Assembly (NCBI GenBank): GCA_012184525.1
Contig: WOFQ01000015.1
Span: 434,001 to 498,000, forward strand
Origin: Xenoacremonium recifei
Lineage: Eukaryota; Ascomycota; Sordariomycetes; Hypocreales; Nectriaceae
DNA: 64,000 nucleotides
Direction: 5' to 3'
In this document: positions 34,199-45,047 of the stretch, one piece after another
Position numbering within the stretch: the first letter of the stretch is position 1
Layout of the letters: every line of letters starts with the position of its first letter
The notes under the pieces: generated by a model
What the model was told of the DNA's origin: nothing
Seen by the model: only the letters and a program-made list of their open reading frames with translations
Databases searched by the model: none
Made by a program: the position numbers and the translations under genes

Positions 34199-34906
34199 CG
34201 CGGCGCCGGACAGCCTTGCGCTGCGAGAAGCAATCTGAACTTTGTGCGAAAGAATGGGTCGCCAGGAAATTCTAGTCTATGGCAAGTGCATGAAAGAATC
34301 GCGAAGTTATGCGTTTATTGTGGCTGTTGTTGTTTGGATGAGGATTGTGTTTTGGATGCGGCGAGGGTTCTCACCTTCCGCTACTTAACTCAGGCAACAG
34401 ACGAACACGTCTACGGAACGTTCTGGATTATCAATCTCCGACGCCACTCCGCGCAAGCAGTCATCGACAAATTCCTATCAACTCAATCAGAGAGACACGA
34501 ATGAGATGATCAATAGAAGTCATGAGCACGCTCTTTGTATGGGTTGTCCAACAAATACATTTTTTTTTATTTCGTCCCATCGGTATCTATCCGTTGTGTT
34601 GCGCCCAGATGAAGTGAAGAGGATAACTCCGCCCGTGACGCGATTGTTCTATAGGGTATTCAGGAATAATTGGCAAAAGTCCGCTACCGCTGCTACCCTC
34701 AAGCACTAGGTCATGAGCCTACTTTCAAGTTGGAAACTGGCAATTGCGCACGAGAATCTGAAAATTTCTTCTCGTCATGAGAGTAATTTCTTAGTGGTCG
34801 CTGTGTTAGCTGTGGTGTGTGACGTTGTATTTGTTAGTTAGAGAATCTCAATATCTAGCCAAAAGAATCAACTTAAACTACCAACTTTTGGAACATCCAA
34901 AAAGTC
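34199..34906. other. intergenic, 708 bp
   Basis: Promoter of the PPPDE fusion gene and 3' end of the downstream membrane protein gene, both minus strand. A T9 run lies at about 34561. No coding signal seen. Confidence 0.5.
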
Positions 34907-36715
34907 TCAGTGATATACCAGTTTCCTCGTCCTTATACCAAGCCTTTGCGATGTATCCCCAGGTGGAACCACGCAGTACGTGATCCTCGGCTGCGGTTCA
35001 TCATGAACAGGGTCCATCAAGAGCTTGACGTCCCGCGTCAGCTCGCCCGAAAGCGTGGCCCCAGCCAGACCGTCCAGACTCGTCCTGTCTACGCCTGCCA
35101 GAATGGAGACCAGCCCAAATCCCTTGTCCAGAGGCACAGGAATGAGCAGTGCTCTCAATCCTAGAATCACCAGCATTAGGAAGGGCTGTATCACGAACAT
35201 GAGGTACAGCCATCTAGACTTCCTCAGCGTCGGCCGAATGTAGTAGACATCGTCTTCGAGCTGATACATAATACCCGCTTCGGACAATGAGTAATTGTTG
35301 CCGTTGGCTCCTGTCCAGGTGGGCTTGTAACCTGGCTCATTGTCGTTCGCAGCGCCATCAAGGACGGTGATGCGCGACCATAGCATGGCAGCCATGGAGG
35401 TGGCGTAGTAAGACTTAGTCCAGTCCGATCCGTTGCGCCATGTCGCGAGGGGCCCCAAGAACTCCATTAGTGACTGCATGTACCAAACACCAAGGAACAT
35501 GTTGTTGTTGACAATGGGCTCCTGGTACGTCTCGGGCAGACTATCAGATGCACACGACCCGTTCCTAAGCAAGATACCGCCACGAGTGACGGACCACGTC
35601 CCATAGCAAGACTGCCGTGTGATGTCGTACTGATAGGCGTAAAGAGAGAACCGCCAACATGGAGATTCATAGTCGATGCCGTAGTCGGGTGTAACGCCGA
35701 TGTATTGCACTTGCTGAGGACCTGGTGACGGATGGTCGACCAAGTCAACAGCCCAGTCATTCAACATGGACTGGTGAGAGTAAGCGCCCGAGCTTTCTTG
35801 AGCTGCTACACAGGCGTCGAGAAAGGTGTCGTTCCAGCCGCGGACATCGGTCTCTCTGGTGACGTTGTAGGTCGCTACCGTTCCCATAACCGGAGCAGTC
35901 ACGTTCCAGGACTCTCCATTTGCGAGGAGAGCTTGGACGGCAGAGACATAGCTGGGTTGAGGGATGTCCAACATCGCAGTCGAGTTTTCGTTGAGGAAGA
36001 GTACGTTGAAACCGTAAGCGGTCGGGCTTTTCGGAAGCCCAGGTTCAGGAGCTGTCTCCGAGTCAGGAGTCGACGCGAGGGAATACGGTAGCGTAGCATT
36101 GAAGAAGAGCCCGACGCCTGATTTTTGACCGATCGACTGTACACCTGGTGGTGCGAAAAATCCGCCATATGTGGTGTTGCCAAGGTACTTTGGAGGATCA
36201 ATACGCATGGCGCTCTCGCCACCAACGAAGCGCTTATATGCCACGCTCAGCCCTATGGGCAACGCCACCATCAGGCCTAGTGTGACTCGCCACACAAGAC
36301 TCAATCTCGACGCCAAGAACTGGTTTCGTAGGATGCCGTCGTAGTTCTGAAGTCTTGAAGGGCCGTACTCGGCTTCGAGAAGGAGGAAGAGTGTAGGTGC
36401 AACGCTGGCGAGGCAGAGGTTCATGATGCTCAGCAGGAACCCGATAACAATTAGCTGATTGTTTCCCTGTCCGAGGTGCCATGAAAACCTCTCGTCAGCT
36501 ACACAAGCAATGGATAGTGCCAGACATGTTAGCGACAGCAAAACAGTCCAGAAGTCGATGAGATGGAGTCGCTTTTTCGTAGTCGGCTTCCCAAGCGCCT
36601 GTATGGGAGAGGGATTTAAAGATGTGCGAGAAGATGCCCTTCCAGGGTCTTGAGAGAGAAGCTTCTGTGTGTCGTCCTGGGAAGGGAGATGCTTGAGGGG
36701 ATACAGCGTCGGCAT
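34907..36715 (-). CDS. polytopic fungal membrane protein with large glycosylated loop, unknown function
   Basis: Long uninterrupted frame, 602 residues from the chosen ATG at 36715 (MPTLYPLKHL); the frame stays open to an ATG at 36934, but those 73 extra residues look unlike coding sequence. After a polar N-terminus come three hydrophobic helices (FWTVLLSLTCLALSIACV; IVIGFLLSIMNLCLASVAP; WRVTLGLMVALPIGLSVAY). A ~330-residue loop with many NxS/T sequons (NTT, NAT, NST, NVT, NGS, NYS) follows, presumably extracellular or lumenal, and a final helix (YLMFVIQPFLMLVILGL) before a cytosolic tail. Fungal-specific multi-pass proteins with this plan are widespread and uncharacterised. I cannot assign a function. 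Confidence 0.75.
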   Translation of the reverse strand: MPTLYPLKHLPSQDDTQKLLSQDPGRASSRTSLNPSPIQALGKPTTKKRLHLIDFWTVLLSLTCLALSIACVADERFSWHLGQGNNQLIVIGFLLSIMNLCLASVAPTLFLLLEAEYGPSRLQNYDGILRNQFLASRLSLVWRVTLGLMVALPIGLSVAYKRFVGGESAMRIDPPKYLGNTTYGGFFAPPGVQSIGQKSGVGLFFNATLPYSLASTPDSETAPEPGLPKSPTAYGFNVLFLNENSTAMLDIPQPSYVSAVQALLANGESWNVTAPVMGTVATYNVTRETDVRGWNDTFLDACVAAQESSGAYSHQSMLNDWAVDLVDHPSPGPQQVQYIGVTPDYGIDYESPCWRFSLYAYQYDITRQSCYGTWSVTRGGILLRNGSCASDSLPETYQEPIVNNNMFLGVWYMQSLMEFLGPLATWRNGSDWTKSYYATSMAAMLWSRITVLDGAANDNEPGYKPTWTGANGNNYSLSEAGIMYQLEDDVYYIRPTLRKSRWLYLMFVIQPFLMLVILGLRALLIPVPLDKGFGLVSILAGVDRTSLDGLAGATLSGELTRDVKLLMDPVHDEPQPRITYCVVPPGDTSQRLGIRTRKLVYH

Positions 36716-37394
36716 CCTGCTGTATGGCCACCCGTCAGCGATTCGTGGGAATAGACGTAAGTGGCGTTCCTCGACATGTAAAACGCCTCGCAGCCAAGTC
36801 TTGGCTTGAGGGGACTGGAGAGCATTTTGATCCTGGGGTTTTGGACCCCAACTTGTGACGGTGGGATGAAGCAAGCAAGCTGCACCCTGTAAGACGCAGA
36901 TAGTGGTAGTGCCTGTGGTCGCTTCGTCGGCCAATGAAGATTGGCGTGAGACCGACCCGGCTTACATAGCGATACAACGTCGGTTTCTAAAAATGAAAAG
37001 CGGACGGCGCGGCAGATCGACACAAATTCTGGGCGATGGATGCCTACTGCTTGGTGATGGCGGGCAAGTGTTCTAGTAGGGTGAGGTAAGATATGGTAAG
37101 GTAAGCTTCATCGGCGCTTGGATACCTTAGGTACCTAGGTACCTTATGGTGCCTTATGGGAAGTCAACTTCCGCCTGAGGTATCAAGCCGACTTTATTTC
37201 TCATTGGGCAGGAACGTAATGATGCAGAAAAGCGCGACCTTCTTTGTCTTTTAGAAGGCGAGGCATCTCGAAAGGATGACTTTGCCCTTGCCATTACTTC
37301 AGCATAAACAACATCGACATTCCGGATACCTCATACATGTGCTTCAATTAAAAAAGCCTCACCAACCAAAGACCTCCGTTCCTCTTTTCCTGCC
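36716..37394. other. divergent intergenic, 679 bp
   Basis: Between the membrane protein start (-) and the F-box-type pseudogene (+). Contains a 16-bp perfect palindrome at 37129-37144. Confidence 0.5.
37129..37144. repeat. 16-bp perfect palindrome built of AGGTACCT
   Basis: AGGTACCTAGGTACCT reads identically on both strands and is flanked by further GGTA/TACC steps from about 37082 to 37152. It could be a dimeric factor site or a simple promoter repeat. Confidence 0.7.
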
Positions 37395-38363
37395 ATGTCG
37401 ATGGAGAGATTACCGAACGAGCTTTGGGGGCTGATAATTGAGCAAGTTGACCCAGATTACTTCACCGAGGATGCCAGACGCCTCACGGTCTGTAGGCGAT
37501 AGCTTCCCTATGCGATCGACATGTTTTATCGAGAATTGCACTTGACGCCGCGAAAATTGGGCATCCTCCTCAAGAAACTAGGCGTTCTTAAACGTTAGCC
37601 ACGTTTCAAGCCAAACACACCATTCCGCAGCCGGGTTTATCGCAATACTACTTCGATCGAGATTCGATTCTTCGACCCCAACGAGCATCGGTCGGACCCC
37701 GAAATGCTCCATTCACGCAATCTCCCGGCCTACTTCGAAAGAGTTCCAAGGTTCCTTCGTGCCTGCATCCGCCTTCAATCATTCTCTATCGTGGACCGTG
37801 GCATCGACCCGATCACAGGTATGGACCGGGTCATCTTTGCCCTCGCCGTACCGTTTCGCCGAGCAGATCGACAGATTAGGAGATCTATACGCCTTGACCA
37901 TATCACAACTCTCATTCTCGACTTGGGAAACACCAGGTTGTCTCATCAGAGGGTTGAGGGTTTTCACTGCTGCAGCATGATCGCCGGCCGTCTCCAGAGA
38001 CTGAAGAAACTCTTCGTTCGACTCCCGGTTATGTGCGCACTCATATTCCAGCGCGCACGGGTTGACATACCGATGTTTCTCGAAGAAATCGAGCTCATGC
38101 TGAGTTAGGGACAGTATGAACCGCTCGGGCTGGAACGAACAGAACCCTGCCACAGGAGCAAGTACAAGAATGCCGCGGGTCTGAGAAGAGGGATGGAAAA
38201 CAAGCTGAGCTACCTTGTCCAACTACTGCCCAGGATAAGGGTAGCGAGGGTCTATTACCACCATGTCCCCAGACCAAGATTCTATTGCTTTGACGCGATA
38301 GTGTTGGATCGCTTCCCTTGTGATGTGAACTGGCGGAGACTACCTAATGATCCTGAGGATTAA
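37395..38363 (+). pseudogene. F-box-type protein gene with three in-frame TAG stops
   Basis: A single frame of 322 codons runs from the ATG at 37395 to TAA at 38361-38363 with no frameshift, but TAG stops interrupt it at 37500-37502, 37596-37598 and 38106-38108. The start MSMERLPNELWGLIIEQVD is a typical F-box opening and the first TAG falls in VCRR-stop-LPYAI, where relatives usually have Trp. The later segments stay protein-like (IEIRFFDPNEHRSDPEM; DHITTLILDLGNTRLSHQ; VARVYYHHVPRPRFYCFD). Intact F-box proteins recruit substrates to SCF ubiquitin ligases. All three changes could be explained by CpA-to-TpA mutation, as in repeat-induced point mutation. The longest remaining frame, 37704-38108, is unlikely to be expressed alone. 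Confidence 0.75.
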
Positions 38364-39187
38364 GCAGCAGCCCAAGCGGTGAAGAGATTAGTATAGCTTA
38401 GGTAGGCAGATATTCGAGAATTGCAATTCAACTCAAGAACTCCTGGCCCAGAAAGTGCCCAGAGATAACCCAAATCTTTGAACAGATCCTACTGCATCAG
38501 GACGGTAGTCATGATGGACAGAGTTCCAATATACAGATGGATGAGCTTGATATGTCACAGATCGCTAGCTTCATAGCCTCAACGATGCTGATAAATACAG
38601 GTTTGATCATTGATTGAAGTCTTGTACTGATGTCCTTATTCTTTGATCATACTGGGAAAGCAATAGAAGAGATGCTCACCAAATTCATCACCTATCTTCA
38701 GCATCAACAATCGCCACCTGGCAGAAATCCTGATTATAGTGGCGGGTGGTGTGGAGCACACTAGAATTAGGGGCAGCCATGCAGCCTCACAGTGAGTTGC
38801 CAGCCAACTGGATCGCTGGAGGCTTTCAGCTCAGGGGCAGCCAGCCACTGCATGGACGGACAAGGGGCGGCACGCTTTTTATAGAGGCTCCATCAAAATC
38901 GCCATCATCGCCAATCGAGATTGGCCAAAATTCTCCAGATTAGGTGTTGCTGCAGCCCCTCGTAATCAATCCAGCGAGTCTCCTTTTCCTCTCCGCCCTG
39001 ATCCGGACCGCCAGCGAATCGACGTCTGCTTTCGCCCTCCATCCTATCCTTCTCGCGGTGTTGTCCCGTTTCCTTCTTTTCCCTCTCTTATCCCTATCCC
39101 TGCCCATCCCTCTTTGTCTCCTTTCGCGACGGCTTCACTCCTTTCGTTAGGTAGCCTCGCCGTGTCTCTTCTCCTCGACCCGCGCTC
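38364..39187. other. intergenic, 824 bp
   Basis: No convincing gene. The last ~250 bp (38940-39187) are strongly pyrimidine-rich on the plus strand, as is usual just upstream of highly expressed fungal genes, and probably form the GDA1 promoter and leader. Confidence 0.5.
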
Positions 39188-40947
39188 ATGAGGAGAACAT
39201 CCGTTTCGCTGCCTACGAAGCACGTTGCGCACGATCCGTTCGAGAAGCCCGCCCGATACACCAACGACCGAAACGATAGCATTGTCGACAGAATGAAGGA
39301 GTCCTTCATGTCTCAGTCACAGAAGGCGCGGTGGATCAAGACCGCTGCCATCATCTTCGGCTTGATCACCCTCTTCTACTGGTTCTCCCCGCGAGGAGTC
39401 GAGATTGCCCCCGAGGGCAGCGTCGGTAGGACTTCCATTCTCGCCAGACAGAAAGCCATCAGCCTCTAACTCTTTCAGCGGTTCCTGTTCCTCATGCCGG
39501 CGGCGCCAGCGATGGCCAGGTCCCCTCCGATTCCTCCTACGGCACCGACCGATGCACGCGATCCTACTCCAAGGACAAGCCCATCGTCCAGTATGTCCTC
39601 ATGATTGACGCCGGCAGCACTGGTTCGCGAATCCACGTCTACAAGTTCAACAACTGCGGCCCCGCGCCCGAGCTCGAGTCCGAGGAGTTCAAGATGACCG
39701 AGAAGTCGGTTGGCGGTCTCAGCAAGTACAAGGACGACCCCGTAGCCGCTGCTAAGAGCCTCGATGTCTTGATGCAGGTCGCCATGGACACTGTTCCCGA
39801 GAAGCTCAAGGGCTGCTCTCCCGTCGCCGTCAAGGCCACTGCCGGTCTCCGAATGATTGGTACCGACCTTGCCAACGCCATCCTCGCCGAGGTCCGCCGA
39901 CATCTCGAGACCGACTACCCCTTCCCCGTTGTCAGTGCCGAGGAGGATGGCGTCGCTATCATGGACGGCTCCCAGGAGGGCGTTTACGCTTGGGTCACCA
40001 CGAACTACCTGCTGGGCAAGATTGGTGGCCCCGATGTTAGCGAGACTGCTGCCGTCTTTGACCTTGGTGGTGGTTCTACCCAGATTGTCTTCGAGCCCAC
40101 ATTTAAGAACGCTGCGGACGGAGGCATGCCCGAGAAGCTCGCTGAGGGTGACCACAAGTACGAGCTCGACTTCGGTGGCCGCAAGTTCGAGCTGTACCAG
40201 CACTCTCACTTGGGCTACGGTCTCATGGCTGCCCGCGACGCTATCCACGAGATGCTCATCAGCGACGTTATCGAGGCCAAGGGTACCGACAAGTCGTGGG
40301 TCTCCAAGCCCGTTGTCCATCCCTGCATCGCCCCCGGGATGACCAAGGAGGTCGATGTCAAGATTGGCAGCGGTGACGCTACCACCACCTTCAACTTCAC
40401 CGGTCCCTCCAAGCCTGCTCCCGCGCAGTGCCGCAACCTCGCCGAGAAGATCCTCAACAAGGAGGCCACTTGCAGCCTCGCCCCTTGCTCTTTCAACGGT
40501 GTTCACCAACCCTCGCTGGCCAAGACCTTCGCCAAGGAGGACGTCTTCATCTTCTCGTACTTCTACGACCGAACCAAGCCCCTGGGCATGCCCGACTCTT
40601 TCACCCTGCGGGAGATGCACGACCTCGCCCAGACCGTCTGCATGGGCCCCAACGCTTGGGATGTTTTCGAGACTGTACCCGGCGCTATCGAGGAACTGGA
40701 GGACCGACCTGACCACTGCCTGGACCTCAACTTCATGATGGCCCTGCTTCACAGCGGCTACGACATGCCTATTGACCGAGAGGTCAAGATTGCCAAGAAG
40801 ATCAAGGGCAACGAGCTGGGCTGGTGCCTTGGTGCTAGGTAAGATATGCCAACCATTTTTCATGAGTAATATGCTGATCATATTTCTAGCTTGCCTTTGC
40901 TGTCTCCTGGCTCTGGCTGGGAGTGCAAGATCCGACAGATCTCTTAG
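39188..40947 (+). CDS. GDA1: Golgi guanosine diphosphatase (GDA1/CD39 family)
   Basis: Exons 39188-39425, 39479-40838 and 40890-40947 (phases match) give 551 residues. It is a type II membrane protein: short cytosolic N-terminus, one signal-anchor helix (WIKTAAIIFGLITLFYWF, residues ~50-67), then the lumenal enzyme. Apyrase-conserved motifs are all present: DAGSTGSRIHVY, VKATAGLRMIG, GVYAWVTTNYLLG and FDLGGGSTQIVF. The C-terminal GWCLGA/SLPLL is completed only by the third, small exon. Gda1 hydrolyses GDP released by mannosyltransferases so that GMP can be exchanged for GDP-mannose, which supports Golgi glycosylation. The third position of codons is strongly C/G-biased, which explains a 493-codon antisense frame. 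Confidence 0.95.
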
Positions 40948-41197
40948 AAAGATCACCTGTGATTTGAGGCGTTGATGGGAAGATGTGGACTTATAGGCCT
41001 TTGACTTTTAGGATGCAGTGCCACGCGTCTGGAGATTGGACGACACGCATGTATAACAACCGGAACAAAAAGACACCGGTATGCGAGCTCAGCGGATGCC
41101 TTCTTTAATATGAAGATTGCACGACTGGCTAGGAGCTGGCAAAATGAACGGTTTCAGGGCGCAAATATACAATAGATTAATAATATATCATGACGAA

Positions 41198-42415
41198 CTA
41201 CAAGGGGGCCGTCACCATGCCCAGCACGTCTTCTATTACGTCCTCTGGCCCAATATCTTGAAGTAGCATCTCAACGGCCTCGAGCTTGCTCCCCCATTGC
41301 ATGCTTCTCTCCTTTTCAGGCGGCGTGAGGCGGATGCGATGAAGATACACTTTGCGGGCAGCAAGACCGACAAGAGCGGGGGTAACGTAGTCAAGCCGAT
41401 GTAAGGGTGCCAGACAGCGCATCAGTTGGCCGAAGTGCTTCGTGGCTGCGGGTGTGATGCCGCCTGCGACAGCGCGATGCATGCGGAGAAACGAGACGAT
41501 ATTCATCTGGTAGCGGACAACGTCGATTTCGACTTGGACCTGTTGGCTCAGGGTCGCGAGCTGACTGATTTCCTGGACCGTGTTAGTGGAAGATGGCAAG
41601 CGCACAAGAGGTACGACTTACAGATTCGACAATGAGGGCACCCGGCGCAGACAATGAAGCACCGTCTCCATGAGCCTTCTTGACCACACTTCCCGTCGAG
41701 GCTGTCTCAGCATCCTCATCTTCGTCATCCTCCTCTTCCAAATTCACGAACCCGTCTTGGGCATCATGCCAGTACGCAATGTAGAAGAAATCATTCAAAT
41801 GCTCCGTCACACGCGCCTCCCCACCGCTCGCCGCCTCAAGCACCGGGATGAACAAGAACTGCTTCGGCGCAGCCTGAACGGCCGTGCGAGTGAAGATGCG
41901 ACGAGTGCGCAACAACTCGAGCGCCTGGATCTGCACGGCGCGCGGCGCTCGGTCGAGGTTCCGCGCGAGCACGACGTTAACGATCTGCGAGGCCGGCGCC
42001 GCGGGTGTTGTGGCCGAGGCGGTGTTGGTGGTTGTCGTGGCTGGGTGCGTGTGGCCGGTGAAGTACGAGTCGGAGCGGGAGCCGCGCACGGGGGAGAGCG
42101 AGCGGCGGGACGGGGAAGACGGATGCGGGAGAAGGAGGGCTGCGGCGAAGTCTTCGAGGGTGGTAGAGGGTGTGCAGTCGATGACGACCCACTGCAGGCC
42201 AAAGGTCTTGGTTGCTACCTAGGGATGTGGTCAGCGCAGGCAGCGGGATTGTATGTTGCATGGGATCTCACGAGTTGGAGCTCTTGGATCAGGTCGTCGA
42301 TGGCCTCGGGCGTGGTGCTGACCAGGCAGTGCTCCCGGCTGATCAGGCTCAGGAGCACGGCCAGTTCTAGGTCGCTCAAGGCATGCACCTTTTCGAGCAG
42401 ACTCTCATCCGCCAT
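41198..42415 (-). CDS. conserved fungal protein, possibly degenerate AAA+/magnesium-chelatase-like
   Basis: Three exons (42272-42415, 41622-42218, 41198-41572) with GTGAGA/CTAG and GTAAGT/CCAG introns in phase 0 give 371 residues. The opening SDLELAVLLSLISREHCLV and the segment ARNLDRAP...QALELLRTRRIF...PKQFLFIPVLEA look like an AAA+-related module without a visible Walker A lysine motif. A low-complexity Thr/Ala/Pro stretch and an acidic EEEDDEDEDAE run lie between them. The C-terminal exon is helical (YQMNIVSFLRMHRAV, VTPALVGLAARKVYLHR), similar to the lid of MoxR or Mg-chelatase proteins. Similar fungal proteins are often labelled magnesium chelatase, without experimental support. Function unknown. 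Confidence 0.7.
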
Positions 42416-42977
42416 CGTGGAGCCAGCCAGACGCGACGCTGCTGCAGTCCATGAGGGCCGACGAGCAGTTGTAAGTCAAGCGGTCTGATGGATCGCAGGT
42501 CGGACCTCTGTGGCTTATCGTCGCTGCCATTAGCTCTTATCGACAGGGGGGTGACGTCGCACGACAACGGCCCGAGTGCTGTCACGTGGGCGTGCACAAA
42601 TAGGCTCCATCGCTTATTTTATGCGTTGCCTTAAGCCCGAGCCGGCCTAGCTCGCGCATTATCGGTCACCTTGACAGCAAGGCTGCGTCTCAGAAGCTCC
42701 AGTGAAGGAGGTACCGGCGGCGAGGTAGCCTTAGCCTTCATCTGAGCCGCCGCCCACCCAACCCAACCTCCAACAAACAAATCCCCCCAACGACGCTACG
42801 CCCTCACGATCACCCGCCACCGCGACGAAGATAGCCCGACAAAGACGTTAGCAACTTCGAGAGAAGCCTTTTCCCGTCCTCGATCGAGTGTTTTGGGAGC
42901 GGTTGCGCAGAGAGATTGCGCGAGAGGTCCTCTGATAACGTCATTGAACGGCCGCGAGACGGTAGCGATAACTCAAC
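42416..42977. other. divergent promoter region, 562 bp
   Basis: Lies between the AAA-like gene (-) and YPT7 (+). No gene or RNA recognised. Confidence 0.5.
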
Positions 42978-43943
42978 ATGTCGTCGAGGAAGAAGGTTCT
43001 CCTCAAGGTACGGCTCGAGGGCGGTCTTGTGGAATGAATGGCTTTGGATGCTAATTCAAGGTCAATTTAGGTCATCATCCTTGGTGATAGCGGTGTTGGC
43101 AAGACCAGTTTGATGAACCAATATGTACGCAGTCATCTCCTCTTCCTAGGCAGACGCCCGAGCTGACTGCTTTTTTTTCTATGGGCTAGGTCAACAAGAA
43201 GTTCAGCGCGAGCTACAAGGCAACCATCGGCGCCGATTTCCTGACGCGAGAGGTCCTGGTTGATGATCGACAAGTCACCATGCAGGTACGGATCGAATGG
43301 CGGGATCAAAACAAAAAAGACCAAGTTTGACTAATATTACGTTGATAGCTCTGGGATACGGCCGGACAAGAGCGATTCCAGTCCTTGGGTGTTGCGTTCT
43401 ATCGCGGGGCCGATTGCTGTGTGCTGGTGTACGATGTCAACAACGCCAAGAGCTTCGAGGCGCTGGACAGCTGGCGGGACGAGTTTCTGATCCAGGCCTC
43501 GCCTCGGGACCCTCCCAACTTTCCATTTGTAAGATGACGGGATTTGCAACGAGCTGAAGTGGAGACTGACATGGTTGTAGGTGGTCCTTGGAAACAAGAT
43601 TGATGTGGAGGAGAGCAAGCGAGTGGTATGTGTTCAGAGAAGAATGAACGGAGGAGAAGCAGGGCTAACAATGTCCTAGATCTCCAGCAAACGAGCCATG
43701 ACTTTCTGCCAGTCCAAGGGCGACATTCCCTACTTCGAGACCAGTGCCAAGGAGGCTATCAACATTGACCAGGCTTTTGAAGGTACGTGCTTTGCCTCAG
43801 ACATTTTGTAAGGTCTTGCTAACCAACGGCTAGTCATTGCCCGAAACGCCCTGGCTCAAGAAGAGTCGGAGGAGTTCAGCGGCGACTTTGACGATCCGAT
43901 TAACATCCACATCGAGAATGACCGCGATGGTTGCGCCTGTTAG
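42978..43943 (+). CDS. YPT7: Rab7 GTPase Ypt7
   Basis: Seven exons: 42978-43007, 43071-43124, 43190-43285, 43349-43528, 43581-43625, 43680-43782, 43834-43943; phases match and give 205 residues, the normal Rab7 length. G-box motifs are complete: GDSGVGKTS (15-23), the effector threonine in ATIGADF, WDTAGQE, NKID and TSAK. The C-terminus DRDGCAC ends in CxC, the double geranylgeranylation site. Ypt7 on the vacuole/late endosome recruits HOPS for homotypic vacuole fusion and is needed for autophagy. The high intron number relative to length is typical of small GTPase genes in filamentous fungi. Confidence 0.97.
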
Positions 43944-45047
43944 ACGGGAGACACAGGGCGTGACAGAGTTGAATGCAAACGGAGAAGACTTCCATTTTCC
44001 AGTCGGACGCATAATTTCATTGCTTGGATGTAGCATGCTCAAGGAGCGACTACCTACTTGTTGTTGGTGTTTTGCATGGATTCTTTTTGAGTTGAGTGTC
44101 GCTTTGAGTCAGGTGCGCGGGAGATTGTTTGGTGAAGTTGTGTTGTCGTCGACTCGGCTATTGTTATAGAGGTCTTTGTAGTGAGATATGATGCTTGAAC
44201 ACCAATTACTTATACACGAGCTTGGGACTTGCGAGTCTGGTAATGGTTGATATCGTAGAATTATAGGCTCCCTACTGAAGGTGAACTGATACTTGAGTAG
44301 CCTCGACACAAGGAATAATCCACACAAGAAACCTCAAGCTAAGCCCGGCCCGGAGAAACATTCAACAGTTCAGCAAATCAGTGATGTTCCTAATTAAGCC
44401 GGTCTTTAATCAAGAGCATGCTTCTAGAACAACGCCTGTGACGGGCTCGAGCCTCGGACTTGTTTACCCTGCAGGCCACCATGGAGTCAGGCCAAGCTCT
44501 CAACAACACGCCATATCACAATCACCGCGCTCCGCCGCTCATGAGAAAAAAGACAGGAAACCAAATCGTATGTTTCTGAGTCTCCCTCTCTTGGTCAGCG
44601 CCTCGCCCTCCTAATAAATGCATAAAAACCCCCCCGGTCCCGGCCTCGGCTTGGACACCGGCCCCACTGCTCTCCGAGGTAGGTACCTCCTACCCCAGAT
44701 TCCTGCGCTGTTCCTTCCCCCACCCGCTGTACCTTTAGGTCCTTAGCAGTTGGCTTAGCGGAAAAATACCTCGGCTCGTTCTGGGGCGGGACAGACATGA
44801 TGCGACGGGGTGCGGAGAAGGAGAAGCGTAGGCGATCGTTTGTGAGCAGCTGGGAATTGCGGATAAACCCTTGACTGTATTTGACTACTTGAGTGCCCCT
44901 CGCCTCGGCTTTGACTCTATCCTTTGCGAATTGGTCTACGAGTGCATCGTGAATCATACGGCAGGAGCGGTTTCGGTTGATCTTGACACCTCTCTCTCTT
45001 CTCACCTGCACTTACAAGCAGACATCGTCTCTGCTGTCACCTCCATC
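43944..45047. other. intergenic, 1.1 kb
   Basis: Between YPT7 and the acyl-CoA dehydrogenase, both plus. A C-rich segment at 44630-44720 contains GAGGTAGGTACCTCC. A 138-codon open frame on the minus strand (44595-45011) has no family features. No RNA gene seen. Confidence 0.5.

Noticed and set aside
39475..40956. 493-codon open frame antisense to GDA1
   Set aside because: It mirrors GDA1, whose third codon positions are mostly C or G, so the complementary frame lacks stops. Its translation is repetitive (Leu/Val/Gly/Asp) without family motifs.
41670..42488. 272-codon plus-strand frame antisense to the AAA-like gene
   Set aside because: Arg/Gly-rich shadow translation; the minus-strand three-exon model joins cleanly.
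44595..45011. 138-codon minus-strand frame between YPT7 and the acyl-CoA dehydrogenase
   Set aside because: No recognisable family or splice context; likely chance frame in promoter DNA.
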